From contig DASUZK010000105.1 of NCBI GenBank assembly GCA_036376915.1, forward strand, positions 1-31,425: 31,425 nucleotides of DNA, in the 5' to 3' direction. Every line of letters starts with the position of its first letter. The stretch's first letter is position 1. Source of the stretch: VRUE01 sp036376915 (GTDB lineage Bacteria > Actinomycetota > Thermoleophilia > Solirubrobacterales > 70-9). The translations under genes were made by a program, and so were the position numbers. The notes under the pieces were generated by a model that saw only the letters and a program-made list of their open reading frames with translations, ran no database searches and had not been told where the DNA came from. Shown in pieces: positions 6,245 through 14,596 of the stretch.

Positions 6245-6250
6245 AGGCTA
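6245..6250 (-). promoter_or_regulatory. Possible -10 box (TAGCCT) for rfbA
   Basis: TAGCCT (TAnnnT) on the minus strand, 8 nt before the GTG at 6236. It sits between rfbA and the divergent GT gene. If the ATG at 6266 is the real start, this box is inside the gene and is not the promoter. Confidence 0.25.
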
Positions 6251-6264
6251 TCGTCGCGTCGTTC

Positions 6265-7089
6265 ATGAGCCGGGACACCTCACCGATCGCAATCGACGTG
6301 GCGATCGTCAACTGGAACACCGCAGACGCCGCGCTGGCCGCGGCGCGCGCTTACCTGGCCTCGACCGGAGTCGAGGCGCGGGTGACGATCGTCGACAACG
6401 ACTCGCGCCCCGAGCAGCAGCAGAGGCTGCGCGAGGGCTGCCCGCCGGGCGCCCGGCTGGAGCTGGGCGAGGAGAACCTCGGCTACGGAACCGCGGCCAA
6501 CCGCGCCCTGCGCGACGGCGCCGGCCAGCTGGTCTGCGTCAGCAACGCCGACGTGCTGCCCGAGCCCGCGGCGCTGGCGGCGCTGGCGGCAGTGGCGCTC
6601 GCCGAACCCGACGCCGGCATGGTGGGACCGGTGTTCGGCGGCGACACCGACCGCTACCACGCGGCCCTGCCGGGGGCCGTGACGATGCTGGGCCGGATCT
6701 TCGTCGGGTCCTTCGGCGAGCGGCGCCAGCCGAGCCCCGCCGCGGGCGCCGTCTCCGAGGTCGGCCAGCCCTCGGGTGCCTGCTTCGTCGTCCGTCGCGA
6801 CGCCTGGGAGGCGGAGGGGGGCTTCGACGAGGGCTTCTTCCTCTGGTATGAGGACGTCGACCTGGCCAGGCGGCTGCACGACGGCGGCCGGCGCAACCTC
6901 GTCGCCGGCTCGGCCAGGGTCGGCCACGCCGGGGCGGAGGCCTTCGCCCAGATCGACGCGCGTCGCCTGCAGGCGATCAGGCTGCGCTCGATCGAGCGGT
7001 ACATCCGCCTCCACCACGGCTGGGCGATCCCAATCGCCGCGCCGCTACTTAGGCTCTCCAGGCGCCTTAGAGCGGGCGGCCACAGATGA
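6265..7089 (+). CDS. Family 2 glycosyltransferase (rhamnosyltransferase-like)
   Basis: A 274-aa GT-A fold glycosyltransferase. Motifs run in order: VAIVNWNTADAAL, IVDNDSRPEQ, NLGYGTAANRAL, CVSNADV (in place of the usual DXD), then GACFVVRRDAWEAEGGFDEGFF and YEDVDLARRL with the acidic catalytic pair. This is the WbbL-like subgroup, as in the gene at 462. The ATG at 6265 was chosen because the fold begins about ten residues later; the longer frame upstream is a shadow of rfbA. It is the first gene of a plus-strand operon and overlaps the next by ATGA. Donor probably dTDP-rhamnose, by context only. Confidence 0.92.
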   Translation: MSRDTSPIAIDVAIVNWNTADAALAAARAYLASTGVEARVTIVDNDSRPEQQQRLREGCPPGARLELGEENLGYGTAANRALRDGAGQLVCVSNADVLPEPAALAALAAVALAEPDAGMVGPVFGGDTDRYHAALPGAVTMLGRIFVGSFGERRQPSPAAGAVSEVGQPSGACFVVRRDAWEAEGGFDEGFFLWYEDVDLARRLHDGGRRNLVAGSARVGHAGAEAFAQIDARRLQAIRLRSIERYIRLHHGWAIPIAAPLLRLSRRLRAGGHR

Positions 7090-8006
7090 ACTCGATCACG
7101 GTTGTCATCCCGACCAAGGACCGCGCGCCCGTGCTGGCGAGGACGCTGGCCGCGCTGGAGGCCCAGCAAGTGGGCGATGCGGGCGTCGAGGCGATCGTCG
7201 TCGACAACGGCTCGAGCGACGACACGGTCGAGCGGGTGCGGCGGCTCGCCGGGAGCGCGGAGATCCCGATCGTCCTGATCGAGCATCCCGACGGCGGGCC
7301 GGCGGCGGCGCGCAACACCGCCGCGGCGGCGGCGAGCGGGGACGTGCTGCTCTTCCTCGGCGACGACACCGAGCCCGAGGGCTCGGGATTGCTGCGCGCC
7401 CACCTCGACCTGCACGCCGCCCGGCCGCGGGACACCTACGGCGTGCTCGGCCGGATCGCCTGGAGCCCGCGCACCCCGGTGACGCCGTTCATGCACTGGC
7501 TGGAGAACGGCGGTCCCCAGTTCCACTACTTCGAGCTCGAGCCCGGGACGGTCGACGCGGCTAGTTACTTCTACAGCTCCCACGCGTCGCTCAAGCGGTC
7601 TCTCTTCGAGCGGGTCGGCGGCTTCGACGAGCGCTTCCCCGGTGCGGCGGTCGAGGACACCGAGCTGGGCGTCCGACTAGCCGACGCGGGACTGGAGCTG
7701 GATTACCATCCCGACCTTCTCGTCCTGCACGATCATCCGACGACCCCAGAGCAGTCGTTGCGGCGCTCGGTCGCGGTCGGCCGCTCGGCGGCCCTCTACA
7801 ACCGGCTGCGACCCGATCGGCCGCATCCGGGCGTGCAGCCACCGCGGGGGCTCGCCTGGTCCGCGATCCGGCTTGCCGCGCCCCTGATCGGAGCCCTGGC
7901 CCGCCTTCCCCTTCCGGGCGGCATGCGCGAGCGCGTCTGGCTGGCGATGACGCGCGCCGGCTATGCCCAGGGCTACCGGCTGGGACCGGTCGAGGTAGCG
8001 CGATGA
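7086..8006 (+). CDS. Family 2 glycosyltransferase
   Basis: A 306-aa GT2 enzyme. It begins VVIPTKDRAPVLARTL, followed by VVDNGSSDDT, PAAARNTAAAAASGDVLLFL, the metal-binding GDDTEPEG, and VGGFDERFPGAAVEDTELG, where the ED motif is the likely catalytic base. The C-terminal part, rich in Arg and Leu, may lie on the membrane surface. The start overlaps the upstream stop (ATGA) and its own stop overlaps the polymerase start the same way, so the three genes are translationally coupled. The sugar is unknown. Confidence 0.92.
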   Translation: MNSITVVIPTKDRAPVLARTLAALEAQQVGDAGVEAIVVDNGSSDDTVERVRRLAGSAEIPIVLIEHPDGGPAAARNTAAAAASGDVLLFLGDDTEPEGSGLLRAHLDLHAARPRDTYGVLGRIAWSPRTPVTPFMHWLENGGPQFHYFELEPGTVDAASYFYSSHASLKRSLFERVGGFDERFPGAAVEDTELGVRLADAGLELDYHPDLLVLHDHPTTPEQSLRRSVAVGRSAALYNRLRPDRPHPGVQPPRGLAWSAIRLAAPLIGALARLPLPGGMRERVWLAMTRAGYAQGYRLGPVEVAR

Positions 8007-10261
8007 CCCTGCGCCGCCTCAACGCGTCCCTCCTCTCACCGCTGCTGGCATTCCCCCTGGCATGGGCCTTCGGCGCGCTGCTCTCGCAGGTGCGCCTGCT
8101 CAACGCCCAGGGCAGCTGGCCGACCGAGATGATCGCTGTCGTCGTCGCCGTACCGCTCGCCTTCGTCGCCGGCGGCCTGATCGGAGAGGGGATCGCCACC
8201 GCGGTCACACGGCTCCGCGGCGCCCGGGTCGAGGCCCTGATATCCGAGCGCACCTTCCGACGGCTGCTGATGGCGATCGTCGCGATCGGCCTGCTCGAGG
8301 TCGCCCACCAGTTCGCCAAGGCGGGCACGATCCCGTTGCTCAGCGGCAGCATCGACGACGCGCGGTTCTCGCAGGGCGGCCCCACGGTGGTCATCACGGA
8401 CCTGCTCACGGTCGCGGCGATCATCGCCCTGACCAAACCACGCGACCTCTTCGCCCGCGAGGCCCGCTTCGAGCTGGCCATCGCGGCCGTCGCGATCGGA
8501 TCCTTCGGCCTGCAGGGCGGCCGCGGCAGCGTCGTCCTGCCGATCGTGGTCGCCATCCTCGCCCGCTGGCTCTACTGGGGGCGACCGAGCCCATACGTGC
8601 TCACCGGCGGTGCCGTCCTCGCCGTGCTCGCGATCAGCGCCGGCTTCTTCCTGCGCGTCTACCAGCATCCGATGACGCCGTTCGAGGCCGAGCTGTTCGG
8701 CGAAGTCCTGCCGCCACTGCCGTTCTTCCTCAAGCCGCTGGTCCCCGTCTACCTGGCGATCACGACCAACTTCCTCGCGCTCAAGGGGGTAATCGGCCAT
8801 TTCCCCACCGTCGCCCCGTACGGCCACGGCGTCTACGACGCGGTGGCGCTCGACAACTTCATCTCCGGCACGAAGCACATCGGCGACATCTCCGCCCTGA
8901 CCACGCCGCCCTGGGTGACGAGCACCGTCGCCGGCCCCCTCTGGGCGGACGGTGGGTTCGCCTGGATCGTGCCCGGCATCGCCCTCACCGGCATCGCCGC
9001 TGGGGGTGCCTATGCCGCCGCGATCAGAACCTGCTCGTTCCGCTGGGCGATGGCCGCGGCCTACCTCTTCTTCCTCGCCATGTTCGGCCTCTACACGAAT
9101 CTTTGGACGCAGCAGATCGACTGGCTGATCGTGGTGCCGTTGCTGATCGTCTTCGGAGCCATCGCCGAGAACCCTGACGATCCACCCGGCATCACCGGTC
9201 GGATATTGGGGAAGATCCGCGCGATGCAAGCGTCGCGGACAACGCCCGAGACCCCGGTGAGGAGCGCGGGGGACTACGGCCCGGGCGATGACGGAGGCGG
9301 GCGACCGCCGCGCAGCTACCGTGCCGCGGCGATCGCCGGAGTGGCGGCGATCGCGGTCCTGCTCGTCGCCGGGTTGGCGATACAGGCCACCTTGCCCGAT
9401 CCCTACCCGGTCTCCTCCGTGAAGCGGCTCCCTGCGAGCGTCGCAAGCGCCGAGGCGATCATGACCGACGGCGATCACCCGGGCGAGAACTCCACCCTGT
9501 GGTGGGTCGACGTCGAAGGCGACGAGGTCACCGTCCGCGCCATCGACCCCAGCCGCCTCGGCGACGGGCTCACGGTCGAGGAGAGCTTCCGTCTGGCCGG
9601 CGCGGGCTCCGCGTCGTTCGACGTGGGCCGCTGGCCGCCGCTGCGCAGCACCGCGCTCTTCGTCAGCCGGCAGCGCGGCAACAACACGGAAACAATCGTC
9701 CGCGACACCGAACGCAACGAGGTGCACGCGAGGTTGATCTCGACCGTGGCGCCACCGCTGCCAGGCGCCTCCCGCGACCTCACGGTGGCAACCTGGGCCG
9801 GCCTGGAACGGCCGGACCTAATCATCGTCGACCGCAACGACGAGGACTCCCGGGTCCGGGTCCGGGTCCTCACCGGGATGAGCGGCTTCGAGCGCCAGGT
9901 GCTGGCGACGACGCTGCCCTTCCGCGGCCTGGCGCCCTCGGAATGGTCGCTCGACGTCGGCTCGGTGGCGGCGGGGGAACCCGACGAACGGAAAAAACCG
10001 ATCTACCGGGCCGACATCGCGCTCGTGCAGAAGGATCCCGACCGCGCACACGCCAACCTCAAGGTCATGCTCGGCGAGGACGGCTACGAAGGCTTCGCCT
10101 TCCAGCGCGACCTCGACGCCTCCGGCGCCGTCGCGCCCGACAGCGTCTTCATGATCGGGACCGAACAGGGGGCGACGAGCCTCTACCAGGTTCTGCCGCA
10201 CACCCCCCGGGGGCCGCTCCTGAGGGTGTTCTCGATCGAACCGCCGACCGGACTCCTATAG
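8003..10261 (+). CDS. Wzy-like polysaccharide polymerase with a large C-terminal extracytoplasmic domain
   Basis: A 752-aa protein. Residues 1 to about 390 are polytopic, with roughly ten hydrophobic helices and a loop containing QGGRGSVVLPIVVA, and look like an O-antigen/oligosaccharide repeat-unit polymerase. The gene sits between glycosyltransferases and a flippase, as wzy usually does. After a Pro/Gly-rich cytoplasmic linker comes one more helix (AAIAGVAAIAVLLVAGLAIQ, about 435-455) and then about 300 hydrophilic residues that should lie outside the membrane. That tail has repeated beta-strand-like units such as PDLIIVDRNDEDSRVRVRVL, suggesting a beta-propeller or VCBS/integrin-like fold (inference). 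Usual Wzy proteins are 400-450 aa, so the tail is extra. ATGA overlap with the previous gene. Confidence 0.8.
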   Translation: MTLRRLNASLLSPLLAFPLAWAFGALLSQVRLLNAQGSWPTEMIAVVVAVPLAFVAGGLIGEGIATAVTRLRGARVEALISERTFRRLLMAIVAIGLLEVAHQFAKAGTIPLLSGSIDDARFSQGGPTVVITDLLTVAAIIALTKPRDLFAREARFELAIAAVAIGSFGLQGGRGSVVLPIVVAILARWLYWGRPSPYVLTGGAVLAVLAISAGFFLRVYQHPMTPFEAELFGEVLPPLPFFLKPLVPVYLAITTNFLALKGVIGHFPTVAPYGHGVYDAVALDNFISGTKHIGDISALTTPPWVTSTVAGPLWADGGFAWIVPGIALTGIAAGGAYAAAIRTCSFRWAMAAAYLFFLAMFGLYTNLWTQQIDWLIVVPLLIVFGAIAENPDDPPGITGRILGKIRAMQASRTTPETPVRSAGDYGPGDDGGGRPPRSYRAAAIAGVAAIAVLLVAGLAIQATLPDPYPVSSVKRLPASVASAEAIMTDGDHPGENSTLWWVDVEGDEVTVRAIDPSRLGDGLTVEESFRLAGAGSASFDVGRWPPLRSTALFVSRQRGNNTETIVRDTERNEVHARLISTVAPPLPGASRDLTVATWAGLERPDLIIVDRNDEDSRVRVRVLTGMSGFERQVLATTLPFRGLAPSEWSLDVGSVAAGEPDERKKPIYRADIALVQKDPDRAHANLKVMLGEDGYEGFAFQRDLDASGAVAPDSVFMIGTEQGATSLYQVLPHTPRGPLLRVFSIEPPTGLL

Positions 10262-11742
10262 CGAACTTCGAGGAACATCCAGAGCAGTTCGAGGCCGCTC
10301 AGCCTCCCGAACCGGCCCTGGGTGCGACGGCGGCCCGCGGAGTCGGGCTGCTCGTCGGCCGGACCCTCGGCCTGCAGCTGCTGACCGCTGGCGTCACCGT
10401 GGTCCTGGCACGGATCCTCACCCCGGCCGACTACGGCCTCTTCGCGATCGCCCTCGCCGTCCAGCTGGTCGGCCAGCGCGCCGCCGAGCTGGGCCTGCCC
10501 GCCGCCGTGGTGCGCATGGACGAGGCCCCCTCGGAGCGCCTGCAGAGCGCCATCTGGGGATTCCTGCTGGTCAGCTCGGTCATGCTGGCCGCCCTCATGC
10601 TGCTGGCCGCCTTCGTCCTGGCGCCGGCGCTCGGCCTCGACGGCGACACCCTCGACGCGATCGCCGTCGCCGGGTGCGCGATCCCGTTCTACGCCGCGAG
10701 GGCGATGCCGATGGCGCTGATGGAGCGGGAGCTGCGCTTCGGTCGCGTGGCGATCGTCGAGACCGCCGACACCCTTGCCTTCAACGGCTTCGCCCTCACC
10801 GCCGCCCTGGCCGGCCTCGGCGCCTTCAGCCTCTCCGGAGCCGTGGCCGTGGGCGGCATCGCCGGCATGGCCACCGCCTGGAGCCTGCAGCGGTTCGCCC
10901 GCCGCCCCAGCCTCGAGCTCGAGCCGGTCAGGCCGCTGATCGGGTTCGGCGCCCAGGTGAGCGTCCTGCAGGGCATCTTCCTCCTCCGGGAGCTCGGCTT
11001 CGTCAGCCTCGTCGCCGCCTTCGGCGGGGTCGGGGCAGCGGGCTTCTACGCGATGGCGAAACGGCTCTTCTCCTTCCCGATCGCGCTCGCCTCGGCGGTG
11101 GGCAGGGTGTCCTTCCCCGCCCTCGCGCGCGAGCCGCGGCTGCGCCACGAGCGCGCCGCCAAGGCGGCCGCCTACACCGCGATCGCGGTGGGGCTGCCGC
11201 TCGCGCTCGTCGCCGGCGCGATCCAGCCGCTGATCGGGGTCGTGCTGGGCGAGGAGTGGAAGCCGACCGCCGACGTCGTCCTCTACGGCTCGCTGGGGAT
11301 GATGCTGACCGCAAGCGCTGGCGCGACGCTGATCGGCCTCGGCCTCGCCGAAGGCAGGCCGCGCTGGCCGCTGATCGCGGCGGTCGCCGAAACCGCCGTC
11401 GCCTTCGCCACCGTCGCCGCCCTGACCGGGCCGCTCGGCGAGCTCGGCGTCGGCCTGGCGCTCTCGATCTCGACCGTGGTCGCCGTGGGCGCCCTCGCCA
11501 TCGGTACCGACCCCAGCGTGCGCCGCTCGATGCTCGCCGTGGCCAAGGCGACCGCGATCGCGGCCGTCGCGGTCGCGGCAGGGCAGGCGGTCGGCGCGGG
11601 CGAAGACCTCGCCGGGCTGATCCTCTCCCTGGGGACCGTGAGCATCGTCTGGCTCACGCTCGAGCTCGTATTCTCCCGCTCCGACATGACCCGGATCTTC
11701 GGCATCGTCCGCCCCTTGCTGCGCCGGGCCGTCCCCATATGA
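10258..11742 (+). CDS. Wzx-like oligosaccharide flippase (MOP superfamily), start codon unusual
   Basis: About 494 aa, polytopic, with the N-terminal signature RGVGLLVGRTLGLQLL, then LARILTPADYGLFAIA and FGAQVSVLQGIFLLRELGF, typical of lipopolysaccharide/teichuronic acid flippases that move lipid-linked repeat units across the membrane. No ATG, GTG or TTG exists in frame before the first helix. The first GTG (10399) would delete half of it. Candidates are an ATA at 10258 that overlaps the polymerase stop (ATAG), or a CTG at 10318 giving a start directly before GATAARGVG. The frame is open far upstream, so a frameshift fusion with the polymerase or a sequencing error is also possible. It ends with an ATGA overlap to the next glycosyltransferase. 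Confidence 0.85.
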   Translation: MANFEEHPEQFEAAQPPEPALGATAARGVGLLVGRTLGLQLLTAGVTVVLARILTPADYGLFAIALAVQLVGQRAAELGLPAAVVRMDEAPSERLQSAIWGFLLVSSVMLAALMLLAAFVLAPALGLDGDTLDAIAVAGCAIPFYAARAMPMALMERELRFGRVAIVETADTLAFNGFALTAALAGLGAFSLSGAVAVGGIAGMATAWSLQRFARRPSLELEPVRPLIGFGAQVSVLQGIFLLRELGFVSLVAAFGGVGAAGFYAMAKRLFSFPIALASAVGRVSFPALAREPRLRHERAAKAAAYTAIAVGLPLALVAGAIQPLIGVVLGEEWKPTADVVLYGSLGMMLTASAGATLIGLGLAEGRPRWPLIAAVAETAVAFATVAALTGPLGELGVGLALSISTVVAVGALAIGTDPSVRRSMLAVAKATAIAAVAVAAGQAVGAGEDLAGLILSLGTVSIVWLTLELVFSRSDMTRIFGIVRPLLRRAVPI

Positions 11743-12869
11743 GGGTCTGCCTCTTCGACTGGAACGCGGGCGGGCACCACAACTTCTACGCCCGGGCCTT
11801 CGCCGAGGCGCTGGCCCCACGCGCCGACGTCGTCGTGGCGGGTTCCGATCCGCTGCTCTCGGGCATCGACGCCTCCGGCGTCCGGCTGCACTCGCTGGGC
11901 GCGCAGCGCCCCCGGCCAGGGCCGGAGCCGGGGCGGGACAAGGCGAGCCTGGCGAAGCGCGAGCTCGAGCTGCTGCGCGACGCGGTCGCGGCGACGGAGC
12001 CCGACCACCTGGTCGTGATGTTCGCCGACCCGGTCCTTCGCTGGCTGGCGAAAGAGCCGCAGCTGCCCTGCAAGGTCAGCATCTTCGTCATGTTCGCCAC
12101 CGCGCACTTCCCCCGCGCGTACGGGCTGGCGCTGACTCCGCGCGAACGCGCCAGCGCCCTCTTCAAGGAGTGGAACATCCGCCGCTGGCGGCGGCGCCCC
12201 GACGCCCACGCGCTCTTCGGCCTGGACCAGGAGGCCGTGCATGGCTGGCAGGCCAAGCCCGGCGCGCCGGCCAGGTGGCTGCCGGAGCCCGAGCTGGAGG
12301 TCGTTCCCGTGCCCCACCCGAGCGCGGAGCGGCGTGGCTGCTTCCTCTTCGGCTACGTCGACGAGCGCAAGGGCATCGGGCGGCTCGCCGACGCCCTCGA
12401 CCGGGACTGCTCGGGCCTGGAGCTGACCATCTACGGGGAAGTGGCGCCCGAGTACCGGGGACAGCTGGACAAGGAGCTGGCGCGGCTGGAGGGCGCGGGG
12501 GTGAAGCTGACCACCGACTTTCGCCGCGTTCCCTACGAGCGGGCGATGGAGGAGATGGCCCGCTCGCGCTGCGCTCTGCTCTCCTTCGGGTGGCGACCCT
12601 CGGGCTCGCGGGTACTGCTCGAGGCAGCGGCGGCACGCACCCCGGTCGCGGTCGGCAACGACAACGCGGTCGGCAGGTTGGTGGAGCGCCACGGCCTCGG
12701 CCGTACCGCCGACCCGACCGACCCAACAGCGCTGCGCGAGGCGATCCTCTCGATCGCCGCGGACCCGGGGGCGACGGCCCGCTACGAGGAGGACCTGCGC
12801 CGCTACGCGGAGGAGCTGCACGGGGATCGCTTCGCCGCCGAGGTGCGCGAGGCCCTCGGCCTCACATGA
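11739..12869 (+). CDS. GT4-like (GT-B fold) glycosyltransferase
   Basis: A 376-aa protein. It starts MRVCLFDWNAGGHHNFYARAF, the Gly-rich acceptor-side loop of GT-B enzymes, and its C-terminal half has FLFGYVDERKGIGRLADAL, LTIYGEVAP, and the donor-side pattern LLSFGWRPSGSRVLLEAAAA with SGSRVLLEAAA replacing the classic E(x7)E. It would transfer a nucleotide sugar during repeat-unit assembly at the cytoplasmic face. The ATG overlaps the flippase stop and its stop overlaps the next start, both as ATGA. The much longer frame that contains it begins inside the flippase and is not a real extension. Confidence 0.87.
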   Translation: MRVCLFDWNAGGHHNFYARAFAEALAPRADVVVAGSDPLLSGIDASGVRLHSLGAQRPRPGPEPGRDKASLAKRELELLRDAVAATEPDHLVVMFADPVLRWLAKEPQLPCKVSIFVMFATAHFPRAYGLALTPRERASALFKEWNIRRWRRRPDAHALFGLDQEAVHGWQAKPGAPARWLPEPELEVVPVPHPSAERRGCFLFGYVDERKGIGRLADALDRDCSGLELTIYGEVAPEYRGQLDKELARLEGAGVKLTTDFRRVPYERAMEEMARSRCALLSFGWRPSGSRVLLEAAAARTPVAVGNDNAVGRLVERHGLGRTADPTDPTALREAILSIAADPGATARYEEDLRRYAEELHGDRFAAEVREALGLT

Positions 12870-13798
12870 AACCTACGGTCTACATCCCTACCCTGCGCGC
12901 CGGCGAGCGGCTGGCCCGCACGCTGGAGGCCCTGGAGGCTCAGGAGCCGCGTCCCGAGGTCGTCATCGCGGATAACAGCGCCGAGGGCCTGGGCGCGGCG
13001 CTCGTGCGCGAGCGCTTCCCCTGGGCGCGCGCGGTCGAGCTCGGCGAGAACCTCGGCTTCGGCACCGCCCTAAACCGGGCGATCGCCGCCGAGGCGGGTG
13101 ACCCGATCGTCCTCCTCAACGACGACGTCACGGTGGAGCCCGGCTTCGTCGCGGCCCTGCTGGACTCGCTCACGGCCGGCGTCGACTCGGTCGCCGCCGT
13201 GCTCCTGCGCGAACGCGACCCGCGGCGGATCGATTCCGCCGGCGTCGTCGCCGACCGCACGCTGCTCGGCTTCGACTACCTCAGCGGCGAACCGGTGAGC
13301 GCGCTGACGGCGGCAGAGGACCCGCTGGGGCCGACCGGAGGCGCGGCGCTCTACCGCCGCGACGCATTCGAGGCAGTGGGCGGCTTCGACGAGCGCATCT
13401 TCCTCTACTACGAGGACCTCGACCTGGCCCTGCGAATGCGGGTCGCGGGAGCTCGCTGCCGGCTCGCGCCGGACGCGCGCGGCCTGCACGCCTACTCGGA
13501 GACGATGGGCGCCAGAACGGCACGCAAGTACGAGATGACCGGCTGGAGCCGCGGCTACATGCTGCGGACCTACGGCTTCGCCCACCGGCCGGCGCCGCTG
13601 GCCCGGGCGATCGCCGCCGAGCTGACCATCTGCGCCGGCCAGCTCGCGTCTGAGCGCACGCTACGCGGCCTGCGCGGCCGACTGCGGGGGTGGCGAGCGG
13701 GGCGGGGCGAGGGTGGCCGCGAGCTGCCGTCAGACGCCCTGCTCGACATCTCGCTGCGCCAAGCGCTCTCCCTTCGCCGCAGCCGGCACAGCTCATAG
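12866..13798 (+). CDS. Family 2 glycosyltransferase (rhamnosyltransferase-like)
   Basis: A 310-aa GT2 enzyme with TVYIPTLRAGERLARTLEAL, VVIADNSAEG, ENLGFGTALNRAI, the metal-binding LLNDDVTVEPGF, and GGAALYRRDAFEAVGGFDER followed by YYEDLDLALRMR. The C-terminus has a hydrophobic/basic stretch that may contact the membrane. The start overlaps the previous stop by ATGA. It is the last gene of the coupled series that starts at 6265; about 63 bp separate it from the next gene, which appears to have its own promoter. The donor is unknown. Confidence 0.92.
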   Translation: MKPTVYIPTLRAGERLARTLEALEAQEPRPEVVIADNSAEGLGAALVRERFPWARAVELGENLGFGTALNRAIAAEAGDPIVLLNDDVTVEPGFVAALLDSLTAGVDSVAAVLLRERDPRRIDSAGVVADRTLLGFDYLSGEPVSALTAAEDPLGPTGGAALYRRDAFEAVGGFDERIFLYYEDLDLALRMRVAGARCRLAPDARGLHAYSETMGARTARKYEMTGWSRGYMLRTYGFAHRPAPLARAIAAELTICAGQLASERTLRGLRGRLRGWRAGRGEGGRELPSDALLDISLRQALSLRRSRHSS

Positions 13799-13848
13799 GC
13801 GACGCCACGGCGAGTCCAATCGGGTGCGGGCAGGCCCGACGCGACTAC

Positions 13849-13854
13849 TAGGAT
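13849..13854 (+). promoter_or_regulatory. -10-like box (TAGGAT) for the FkbM gene
   Basis: TAGGAT lies 7 nt before the ATG at 13862, the spacing of a leaderless actinobacterial promoter. It overlaps the alternative ATG at 13853, which argues against that upstream start. Confidence 0.45.
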
Positions 13855-13861
13855 GCCTCCG

Positions 13862-14596
13862 ATGGCGGGTGGGCCGACAGCTCAGATCAAAAAGGCCCTG
13901 CGGGGCGTCGGGTTTGAGCTACAGCGTTTCGACCCCGACGGGTCGTTCGCGAAGCGGCGGCAGCGATTGCTCGCCTCCGAGCGCGTTGACCTCGTCATCG
14001 ACGTAGGCGCCCATGCCGGCGAGTACGCCGGCTCGCTGCGGCATGGAGGCTATGGGAGCCGGATCCTCTCTTTCGAGCCCCAGGCGCAGATGTTCGACCG
14101 GCTTCGAGAGGCTTCGAGCGCGGATCCGCTCTGGGACTGCAGGAACCACGCGGTTGGAGCTTCGCGAGGCAGCACGACCCTGCACGTCTCCGGCAACGAA
14201 GGCTTCAGCAGCTCGATCCGGCCGATGGCAGCGATTCACGAAGAGGCCGAGCCCGAATCCTCTTATGTCGATTCCGAGTCCGTCAGCGTCGTCACCTTGG
14301 ACGAAGCGATCGCGGAGATGCCGGAAGGCTCCGATCGCCTCATGCTCAAGGTCGACACCCAGGGCTATGAGTCGGAGGTGCTCGCGGGAGCCCCGGCCAC
14401 GCTGCGTCGATGTCATCTCGTGGAGCTGGAGCTCGTCTTGGTCGAGCTCTACGAGGGGCAGGCCCTATTTGCCGAGCTCGTCGACCAGATGGCGGATCAC
14501 GGCTTCCTGCTCACCGATATCGAGTCTGGGTTCCGAGATCCCCGAACGTCCCAGCTTCTTCAGGTCGATGGACTCTTCATCCGGCGCGATGGCTAG
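13862..14596 (+). CDS. FkbM-family SAM-dependent methyltransferase
   Basis: About 244 aa. The SAM-binding motif I is VIDVGAHAGEYAGSL, followed by ILSFEPQAQMFDRL (the acidic ribose-binding residue in FEP), HAVGASRGSTTLHVS, and the FkbM hallmark LMLKVDTQGYESEVL. Members methylate sugar or polyketide hydroxyls, so O-methylation of a polysaccharide residue is likely here. The start at 13862 was preferred to the ATG nine bases earlier because a TAGGAT box sits 7 nt upstream. Codon use is a little less GC-rich than in the glycosyltransferases. It overlaps the convergent downstream gene by 4 nt at the stops. Confidence 0.9.
   Translation: MAGGPTAQIKKALRGVGFELQRFDPDGSFAKRRQRLLASERVDLVIDVGAHAGEYAGSLRHGGYGSRILSFEPQAQMFDRLREASSADPLWDCRNHAVGASRGSTTLHVSGNEGFSSSIRPMAAIHEEAEPESSYVDSESVSVVTLDEAIAEMPEGSDRLMLKVDTQGYESEVLAGAPATLRRCHLVELELVLVELYEGQALFAELVDQMADHGFLLTDIESGFRDPRTSQLLQVDGLFIRRDG

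Noticed and set aside
8036..9727. A 563-residue minus-strand ORF
   Set aside because: Antisense to the polymerase; Asp/Glu/Arg/Gly-rich with no recognisable fold.
9499..11742. One 747-residue plus-strand protein
   Set aside because: The first 250 residues are an Arg/Pro-rich shadow of the polymerase gene; only the part from about 10258 is a flippase.
10674..12869. One 731-residue plus-strand protein
   Set aside because: The first half is an Arg-rich shadow of the flippase; the real gene starts at the ATGA overlap at 11739.
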